Origin: Candidatus Zixiibacteriota bacterium
GTDB lineage: Bacteria > Zixibacteria > MSB-5A5 > GN15 > FEB-12
Assembly (NCBI GenBank): GCA_030642845.1
Contig: DAOWMZ010000157.1
Location: 1 to 5,599, forward strand
Direction of reading: 5' to 3'
DNA length: 5,599 nt
Below the pieces are notes generated by a model. That model had not been told where the DNA came from, did not search any database, and saw only the letters and a list, made by a program, of their open reading frames with translations. Shown piece after piece: positions 1 through 4,993 of the stretch (its first letter is position 1; every line of letters starts with the position of its first letter). The translations under genes and the position numbers were made by a program.

Positions 1-141
1 GGCGGCAAGGGCGGATCACTGGCAGGGATAGTTGACCGAGCTTTGATAATACCGCATACATCTACCCAGCGCATTCAAGAGGAACATATTTTTATCATTC
101 ATACACTGGTAGAACTGCTTGAAAGCGATCTTGCCGGATGA
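1..141 (+). CDS. gmhA: Phosphoheptose isomerase GmhA, C-terminal fragment
   Basis: Only the last 46 codons are in the window, reading in frame from base 1 to the TGA at 139-141; the start lies to the left. GmhA is a cytoplasmic SIS-fold enzyme that converts sedoheptulose 7-phosphate to D-glycero-D-manno-heptose 7-phosphate, the first step toward ADP- or GDP-heptose for LPS core or surface glycans. Visible here are a glycine-rich GGKGGSLAG stretch, a VDRALIIP strand, and the family's RIQEEH helix followed by IIHTLVELLE. In that helix the Gln of RIQE (fragment residue 26) and the His eight residues later (fragment residue 34) occupy the positions of the metal-binding/catalytic Gln and His of characterised GmhA enzymes, as I recall them. 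The C-terminus is as expected for the family. The stop overlaps the next start by 4 bases (ATGA), so the two are probably translationally coupled. A DiaA-like SIS protein is the main alternative, but the RIQE-H spacing and the LPS-type neighbour favour GmhA. Confidence 0.87.
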   Translation, partial: GGKGGSLAGIVDRALIIPHTSTQRIQEEHIFIIHTLVELLESDLAG

Positions 142-1376
142 AGCTGATATCGGAAATCAGACTTTCTGATGCTGTTTTCGCTTTTTATTTGCTATTCATA
201 TTTAGTTCCACATTTTCAATAGCCCTTGCACAGACTTCATTGGGAGTATCATTATTTCTCTTTATAATTTTATTAATTAAAAATCAATTTAATCCCTTCA
301 ATTCAATCCTTAAGAGATTTTACATTTTAATAGCATGTTTTATCATCTGGCAGATAATTTCAGCTCTGAGCAATCCCACTCCGCTTTCATCGTTGATAGC
401 TGTCAAAGAAGCCTGGCTTTTCATTGCCGTTCCGATAGGGATATATCTTTGTAAAGAAAAGAAATACCGCCAATTGTTAGCAACCGGATTTGGGATTGGA
501 GTTTTATTATTGGGCTTATATTGCATCTTTCAATTTAGCTTTGGAGTTGACTGGTTCCGTTCAAAACCACTCCTTCCGGCACCCGGTTTTGGCTATCTTG
601 TTCGTGGAAATTTCCCTCATCCGTTAACGTTCGGCAATTATTTTGCCACCGCCTCAATCTTTTTTATCACTCTATTTGTTAGCGGAAAAAAGAATTTTAC
701 AATCTCTTATAGATCAATCTTTATCTGTGCTGCCATTCTAGGTGGGATAGCTACACTATTTAGCTTCAGCAGGGGATCTATACTGGCGATGGTATTTGGC
801 TTGCTGCTGCTGATCCTGATTAAATCAAAACGACCAATTCTTTATGCTCTCTGTTTTGTTCTCCTGACAGGATCGGTTACAATTTTCACTCCCGGATTTT
901 TTGACCGAATCGAAAAAAGAATGGAACGGGAATACAATATCAATGATGAAATGGGTCGCCTGTATATCTGGAACAGTTCACTCAAACTTGTTAAAGAAAA
1001 TCCGGTTTTGGGAGTTGGAAATGGAAACTTTGCCAAAGAATATGCTAAACATCTACCTCCAGATGTGGAAGCGAGAAAAAAGCATGTGCATGCCCACAAC
1101 GATCTGATTAATTTTGCTGCTGTTTTTGGCATTCCGGGAATGATATTATATTTTCTGATCTGGTTTGAACTATTTCGTATTTTGTGGAGAAAATGGAAAA
1201 TCTTACCTGAAGAAACCTACAATAAGTCATATATTTTAGCCGCAATATTGGGTTCTGTTACCTTTTTTGTTACATCTTTTACTGAGGCGACCTTTGTAGA
1301 TGAGGAAGTCCGACAGATGCTTATGTTTATTTGGGCGATCGGATTGGGCTCGGTGTATAATAATCATAAAAAATGA
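138..1376 (+). CDS. O-antigen ligase/polymerase family (Wzy/WaaL-like) membrane protein
   Basis: A polytopic inner-membrane protein of 412 residues, typical in size for the O-antigen ligase/polymerase superfamily (Wzy_C, PF04932). I count about 11-12 hydrophobic segments, roughly at 10-30, 33-47, 62-78, 91-104, 112-133, 165-181, 192-209, 213-228, 233-251, 325-348, 365-383 and 392-406. Family landmarks are FPHPLTFGNYFA (159-170), the LFSFSRGS turn with Arg212, and a large extracytoplasmic loop (about 252-323) carrying ENPVLGVGNGNF (287-298) and HVHAHN (316-321) just before a helix. WaaL enzymes depend on an Arg and a His in comparable positions. Such proteins join undecaprenyl-linked glycan to lipid A-core (ligase) or extend repeats (polymerase) on the periplasmic side; sequence alone does not separate the two. 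The ATG at 138 overlaps the gmhA stop and has no Shine-Dalgarno sequence, which fits translational coupling. Tandem stops TGA TAA end it. The family call is strong; the exact role is open. Confidence 0.87.
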   Translation: MKLISEIRLSDAVFAFYLLFIFSSTFSIALAQTSLGVSLFLFIILLIKNQFNPFNSILKRFYILIACFIIWQIISALSNPTPLSSLIAVKEAWLFIAVPIGIYLCKEKKYRQLLATGFGIGVLLLGLYCIFQFSFGVDWFRSKPLLPAPGFGYLVRGNFPHPLTFGNYFATASIFFITLFVSGKKNFTISYRSIFICAAILGGIATLFSFSRGSILAMVFGLLLLILIKSKRPILYALCFVLLTGSVTIFTPGFFDRIEKRMEREYNINDEMGRLYIWNSSLKLVKENPVLGVGNGNFAKEYAKHLPPDVEARKKHVHAHNDLINFAAVFGIPGMILYFLIWFELFRILWRKWKILPEETYNKSYILAAILGSVTFFVTSFTEATFVDEEVRQMLMFIWAIGLGSVYNNHKK

Positions 1377-1389
1377 TAATTTTAACTTC

Positions 1390-1417
1390 TTGACAAAGGG
1401 GCAGTTAACCCTTTAAT
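1390..1417 (+). promoter_or_regulatory. Candidate sigma70-type promoter for the small membrane protein gene
   Basis: A perfect TTGACA (1390-1395) is followed after 16 bases by TTTAAT (1412-1417), a 5/6 match to TATAAT. Transcription would begin near 1424, only about 6 bases before the ATG at 1430, giving an almost leaderless mRNA; no Shine-Dalgarno sequence is seen near that ATG. The spacer carries an inverted repeat, AAAGGG (1395-1400) and CCCTTT (1409-1414), which could be an operator or a chance palindrome. Whether this organism uses this consensus is unknown. Confidence 0.42.
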
Positions 1418-1429
1418 AGTAAATTAATT

Positions 1430-1687
1430 ATGGTTACTAAGACAAAAAAATCGGATGAAACTTCACATACTGAGTTTCAATGGCCTTTTGGCAAAAAGAA
1501 CTATATCTTTTTTGCCATTGCTATGATTGTTATTATTCTTGGCTATGTATCTTTGGGGCAGGGTTCAATTACTTTGGCTCCTTTGCTTCTTGTAATTGGA
1601 TATTGCGTGCTGGTGCCGATAGCTTTATTAGTTAAGGACCCGGCTGTGCATAATAACCAAAATGAAGCAGAGCAAGTCGAAGAATAA
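1430..1687 (+). CDS. Small two-helix membrane protein, DUF3098-like
   Basis: An 85-residue protein with a charged N-terminus (about 1-17), then WPFGKKNY (18-25), a first hydrophobic helix (about 25-42), a short GQGS turn (43-46), a second helix (about 48-68) and an acidic, Asn/Glu-rich tail ending EQVEE. The FGKKNY motif, followed by a helix with LGYVSLGQGS and then TLAPLLLVIGY, resembles DUF3098 (PF11297), a small family of unknown function best known from Bacteroidetes. No catalytic motif is present. The length and even codon structure suggest a real gene, and it is bounded by a candidate promoter upstream and a strong terminator downstream, so it may be its own transcription unit. The next in-frame codon triplet upstream that matters is a stop (TAA at 1406-1408), so the ATG at 1430 is the only usual start; it lacks a Shine-Dalgarno sequence. 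The family assignment is from remembered motifs; the function is unknown. Confidence 0.72.
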   Translation: MVTKTKKSDETSHTEFQWPFGKKNYIFFAIAMIVIILGYVSLGQGSITLAPLLLVIGYCVLVPIALLVKDPAVHNNQNEAEQVEE

Positions 1688-1697
1688 CTACAGTCGA

Positions 1698-1733
1698 TTT
1701 TATCATTTATACTTAAGAATAAATTTGATAAAA
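1698..1733. repeat. AT-rich inverted repeat (hairpin) upstream of the terminator
   Basis: TTTTATCA (1698-1705) pairs with TGATAAAA (1726-1733), and immediately inside TTTAT (1706-1710) pairs with ATAAA (1719-1723), leaving a 2-base bulge (1724-1725) and the loop ACTTAAGA. This 13-pair stem begins 11 bases after the stop of the small membrane protein gene and shares bases 1730-1733 with the A tract of the next hairpin, so the two structures partly compete. It could stabilise 3' ends or act as an auxiliary terminator. Confidence 0.5.
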
Positions 1734-1766
1734 AAAGACGGCTTATTATTAGCCGCCTTTTTATTT
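1730..1766. terminator. Bidirectional intrinsic terminator between convergent genes
   Basis: The stem is GACGGCT (1737-1743) against AGCCGCC (1751-1757), seven pairs with one A-C mismatch, around the loop TATTATT. Seven A residues (1730-1736) precede it and TTTTT-A-TTT (1758-1766) follows, so the structure has a U tract when read from either strand. It lies 42 bases after the stop of the + strand gene at 1687 and 20 bases after the stop of the - strand gene at 1787, exactly where a shared terminator is expected. Confidence 0.85.
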
Positions 1767-1786
1767 AAAAATATTCTTTTTCCTTA

Positions 1787-4297
1787 TTAGCTTATCTCTT
1801 CATTCTGCCATTCATCAAGATGAGCTTTATAGCGGTTTATTAGTTCATTTGTTTGTTCAGCAGAATCTGTTTCCGCTTGAATTTCAAAAGCAGCAGTTAC
1901 CTTATTTGGAACCAGCAAAACCCAGCCGGTATCTTCTTTAATCCGAACTCCATCCACAAGCTGTCGTTGTTTGTTTTCCGATGATGTTATCAGTTTGCGC
2001 ATAATCATCCCTTTCTTGGACCAGGGGCAGGGGATAGAGACCGCTTGTCTATTTAGATATTCAAACTTCTTTCTCAGTTCGCTAAGATGAGTTTTTGTTT
2101 TAGCCATCATCTCCAGAATTTTAAGCATAGCCAACATGGCATCGGAACCCATCTGAAATCCCGGGAAAATAAATCCACCCTTTGTACCGCCAACAAAATC
2201 AGCGTCTCCTTTGAGGATGATTTCCATCATAGCCAGATGCTCATTAGCTACCCGGACAACTTCGGTTCCATATGCGGAAGCGATATCATCAACTCCCATT
2301 GAGGAGCTAACCGGTACAGCAATTTTTTTGGCTTCGTGAGTGCGAAGGAAAAGATCGAGAACGATCAATAACAATAATTGATTGTCGATCGGTTTCCCTT
2401 CCTCATCAATTACCAATAATTTTTCAGCAACCGGATTTAAAAGAAAGCCAATATCAGCGTTAAGTGAAGTAACAATCGAAGATAATTGCACTGTTGCCTG
2501 GGCGTTTTCTTCCGGAGAAGAGGAAAATTTACGGGGATTTAAGTTGGCGTTAAGCTCAACAGTGGAAATCCCTAATTGTGAAAATAGGTTTGGGAAAATC
2601 TGACTTGAAGATCCGTTGGAATGATCGATCACAACTTTAAATCCGGCTTTGCGGATTAAGTCGGCATCAATATTTTTAATGAAATCCTCACGGTAATCTT
2701 CGAGCACATGATGCACCATATCAAGGTGTCCAATATTATCCAGCGAGGCTCTCTCGAAATCCTCTCCAAAATACATCCGTTCAACTTTTTTGAGTTTGCC
2801 GGTCGGCATATCCAGACCGGACCCATCGAAGAAAATACAGTCAATAAGATGGTAGTCATTCGGATTATGGCGAATAAAAATACCAGCAGCATAATTACCT
2901 TTACGAAGGCCATAGCGTACTACCGGAATAGGAAGAACTTCAAGATCAGCTACATCGACACCGGCCGCCAATAATCCAGCCATCAGGCCGCGCTTTATTA
3001 AACGAGAAGTATCAGAAGCATCACGGCTGGTGACAACTTCCGATCCGGCACCCAAAAAAGCTCCAAAAGCCGCCCCTACTTTAACTGCCATTTCTGGTGT
3101 AATTTCTGTCAATGCCAAGCCGGTTATTTTTGAATTAGTAAACAGTTCCCGATTCCAGCGGTCACCCCATACAATAGAAGTAGAGACAATTGCCCCCGGA
3201 TCAACTATTTTACCCGGCCATATTTTGCAGTTGGCTTTAACTGTAGCCCCGTCGCCGACTACTGTATCATCTGAGACGATGACATCGTCCATTAATTGAA
3301 CATTTCTACCCAGACGGGCATTATAACAGACTACACTTGATGATAGATTGCTTTCCGCTCCGATACTACAATCCGACCAGATAATACTATTCTTAAATTC
3401 CGCTCCCGATCCAATACGATTTCTGTCACCTATCACACAATTATGAAGCTTTACACCCGATTCCAAATGCACATCATCACCAAGGATAACCTTGCCGGAG
3501 AACTCAACATTATCATCAACATAAATATTGTCTCCTTTGTAAATGATAGCATCATCGATTATTTCTTTATTCATCTTTAGATTGAGATCCAGTGCGGAAC
3601 TGAAAAAATCGACATGAGCTAACTGATACTCGTTAATATTCCCGACATCTTTCCAGTAACCATTCATTATTTTACCATACAGCCCCATTTTGCGCGAGAG
3701 CATCAAAGGAAAAAGATTCTGAGAGAAATCAAAATTTGTTTTCGGTGGAATAAGTTTAATTGCCGAAGGATTAAGGATATATATTCCTGTATTTATTGTA
3801 TCTGAAAAGGCTTCACCCCATGATGGCTTTTCAAGGAAGCGGTTAATCTGCCCTTCTTCATCGGTAATTACAATCCCGTATGCCAGAGGATTTTCCATCC
3901 TTGTCAGCAGAATTGTAGCATCAGAATTTCTTTCGTTATGCCAGTTCATAGCTTCGGTCAAATCAAAATCAGTAATCAGATCACCGGAAATTACAAGAAC
4001 CGGTTCATTGGATGAACTCAAAGCATAGCGCACCGCTCCGGCAGTACCGTAATCATCATCCGGCTGGATATAATCCATCTCAATTCCAAACTCCGAGCCG
4101 TCTTTAAAATAATTGCGAATTTTTTCCGGTTGGAAATAAACCAATGATGTTATCTCGGTTATACCATGCTTGACTAATAAAGAAACCACATGCTCCATCA
4201 TCGGTACGTTACAGATTGGAACCATCGGTTTGGGGACATTTATTGTCAGAGGACGGAGCCTGGTTCCGAATCCACCTGCCATCACAATCGCTTTCAT
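1787..4297 (-). CDS. NDP-sugar pyrophosphorylase fused to a degenerate phosphomannomutase-like domain
   Basis: An 836-residue cytoplasmic protein, numbered here from the ATG at 4297. Residues 1-235 form a nucleotidyltransferase: AGGFGTRLRPLT (7-18), KP (23-24), DDYGTAGA (81-88), SGDLITDFD (104-112) with metal-type Asp, FLEKP (154-158), NTGIYIL (169-175) and YWKDVG (214-219). This domain should make an NDP-sugar from a sugar 1-phosphate; GDP-mannose is the usual annotation, but the nucleotide and sugar cannot be read from sequence. Residues about 245-380 are hexapeptide-like left-handed beta-helix repeats. Residues about 395-830 resemble the alpha-D-phosphohexomutase fold (VVTSRDASDTSRLIKRG, about 421-437; GVDVADLEVLPIPV, 446-459), but all four active-site loops are altered (see findings), so mutase activity is doubtful. 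Length and architecture match the ~830-residue fused proteins known from actinobacteria and other phyla. A TTG at 4298-4300 lies just upstream in frame; the ATG is preferred because AGGGAG sits 6 bases before it and homologues start MKA. Last gene of the - strand operon. Confidence 0.9.
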   Translation of the reverse strand: MKAIVMAGGFGTRLRPLTINVPKPMVPICNVPMMEHVVSLLVKHGITEITSLVYFQPEKIRNYFKDGSEFGIEMDYIQPDDDYGTAGAVRYALSSSNEPVLVISGDLITDFDLTEAMNWHNERNSDATILLTRMENPLAYGIVITDEEGQINRFLEKPSWGEAFSDTINTGIYILNPSAIKLIPPKTNFDFSQNLFPLMLSRKMGLYGKIMNGYWKDVGNINEYQLAHVDFFSSALDLNLKMNKEIIDDAIIYKGDNIYVDDNVEFSGKVILGDDVHLESGVKLHNCVIGDRNRIGSGAEFKNSIIWSDCSIGAESNLSSSVVCYNARLGRNVQLMDDVIVSDDTVVGDGATVKANCKIWPGKIVDPGAIVSTSIVWGDRWNRELFTNSKITGLALTEITPEMAVKVGAAFGAFLGAGSEVVTSRDASDTSRLIKRGLMAGLLAAGVDVADLEVLPIPVVRYGLRKGNYAAGIFIRHNPNDYHLIDCIFFDGSGLDMPTGKLKKVERMYFGEDFERASLDNIGHLDMVHHVLEDYREDFIKNIDADLIRKAGFKVVIDHSNGSSSQIFPNLFSQLGISTVELNANLNPRKFSSSPEENAQATVQLSSIVTSLNADIGFLLNPVAEKLLVIDEEGKPIDNQLLLLIVLDLFLRTHEAKKIAVPVSSSMGVDDIASAYGTEVVRVANEHLAMMEIILKGDADFVGGTKGGFIFPGFQMGSDAMLAMLKILEMMAKTKTHLSELRKKFEYLNRQAVSIPCPWSKKGMIMRKLITSSENKQRQLVDGVRIKEDTGWVLLVPNKVTAAFEIQAETDSAEQTNELINRYKAHLDEWQNEEIS

Positions 4298-4303
4298 CAA
4301 ATT

Positions 4304-4309
4304 CTCCCT
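4304..4309 (-). promoter_or_regulatory. Shine-Dalgarno site that decides the start of the nucleotidyltransferase fusion
   Basis: On the - strand AGGGAG lies 6 bases before the ATG at 4297 and only 3 bases before the in-frame TTG at 4300. The spacing and the conserved MKAIVMAGG N-terminus both favour the ATG. Confidence 0.75.
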
Positions 4310-4310
4310 G

Positions 4311-4340
4311 AATTTTTCGGATTAACTTTCCGATAAAATT
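4311..4340 (-). other. Intercistronic stem-loop spanning the HAD gene stop codon
   Basis: Read on the - strand, AATTTTATCGG (4340-4330) pairs with CCGAAAAATT (4320-4311): ten base pairs with one bulged base (4334) and a 9-base loop holding the TAA stop of the upstream HAD gene. No U tract follows, so it is not an intrinsic terminator. It ends directly beside the Shine-Dalgarno site of the next gene (4304-4309), where it could affect coupling, decay or ribosome access. Confidence 0.5.
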
Positions 4341-4993
4341 TTCATCTTCTCCAGTTGTCTTATTACATCATAAAAAGTATCATAAGGCCAATACTCAATA
4401 TCATTGATTTGGCAGTACTTCTCAAGGTCTTTTTTTGCAAAGAGAATATCAGCTTCATCAGTAGCACAGGCATCAGAATAGCCGTCACCGACAAAAACAA
4501 TCCTGGTGGTTTCTCTATTAGCATTGCGATATTCCCGGATGCGTTCCCCTTTACAACTGCCGCATTTGGTGCAGGTTTTATTCTTATGAGGAAATTCTAT
4601 ATTTATAAATCCGTTCTCTATCCAGCCATGATTGGTAATCAAACTGAGCCTGTCCAGATTGTTTTTTTTTAGCATATAATTGATATAGAGATCAAAACCA
4701 TCGGAAAGAATTATCAGATCAATGTTATTTTCAGAACATTTCTTTTCAAATGCAGGGAAACCATCATCGAGTTTAAACTGATCCAAAAAAGGGAAAAGTT
4801 CTTCGGCTGTGACCGGTGACATCTCAGCTTCTTTTAATAAACATTCCCGACTGGAAAGGCGACCCGATTTCCAATCCGGCAGGAGTTCATCGTTTTTCCC
4901 ATGCGAGAAATGCTTGAAAATATTATAGCCAATATCCCGCCTTGAGATAGTGCCGTCAAAATCGCAAAAAACTGTAATTCCGGATTTATTCAA
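4322..4993 (-). CDS. HAD-family phosphatase, MtnX/phosphoserine-phosphatase-like
   Basis: A 223-residue soluble HAD hydrolase of the IB (MtnX/SerB-like) type, expected to remove phosphate from a small metabolite in the cytoplasm. Motif I is DFDGT (nucleophile Asp11, acid/base Asp13), motif II is ILSDG (Ser97), motif III Lys is Lys148 in CKGERI, and motif IV is GDGYSD (169-174). The cap lies between motifs I and II (about 17-80). The C-terminal PYDTFYDVI resembles the end of MtnX, the methionine-salvage phosphatase. Three cysteines (141, 144, 147) form CxxCxxC just before the motif III Lys, a feature I also recall near this point in MtnX. No other methionine-salvage gene is visible, so the substrate is unassigned and a sugar phosphate is possible given the neighbours. 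The start is TTG at 4993: the next Met is residue 58, beyond motif I, and the TTG overlaps the upstream gene's TGA (TTGA). A purine-rich AAAGAAG lies about 10 bases upstream. A 9-base A tract at 4662-4670 is a slippage risk. Confidence 0.86.
   Translation of the reverse strand: MNKSGITVFCDFDGTISRRDIGYNIFKHFSHGKNDELLPDWKSGRLSSRECLLKEAEMSPVTAEELFPFLDQFKLDDGFPAFEKKCSENNIDLIILSDGFDLYINYMLKKNNLDRLSLITNHGWIENGFINIEFPHKNKTCTKCGSCKGERIREYRNANRETTRIVFVGDGYSDACATDEADILFAKKDLEKYCQINDIEYWPYDTFYDVIRQLEKMKILSES

Noticed and set aside
842..1132. 96-codon open frame on the - strand antisense to the Wzy/WaaL gene
   Set aside because: The overlapping + strand gene carries the family's conserved loop in exactly this stretch; the antisense product has no recognisable feature.
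1395..1414. AAAGGG/CCCTTT hairpin as a terminator for the Wzy/WaaL gene
   Set aside because: Only six pairs with an 8-base loop and no T tract after it; better described as a palindrome within a candidate promoter.
3030..3299. 89-codon open frame on the + strand antisense to the nucleotidyltransferase fusion
   Set aside because: Low-complexity Ala/Pro/Thr/Ser composition that mirrors the opposite strand's codons; no motif.
4298..4300. TTG start for the nucleotidyltransferase fusion
   Set aside because: It is only 3 bases from the Shine-Dalgarno site and adds a Met before the conserved MKAIVMAGG N-terminus; the ATG at 4297 has better spacing.
4355..4672. 105-codon open frame on the + strand antisense to the HAD gene
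   Set aside because: It lies wholly inside a gene with intact HAD motifs, has no recognisable domain, and looks like a shadow of the opposite strand.
4322..4993. HAD protein as a true methionine-salvage MtnX or as GmhB
   Set aside because: No mtn genes are visible to support MtnX, and the motif layout is the IB type with a CxxCxxC cluster rather than the zinc-loop arrangement of GmhB; only a general MtnX-like call is supported.
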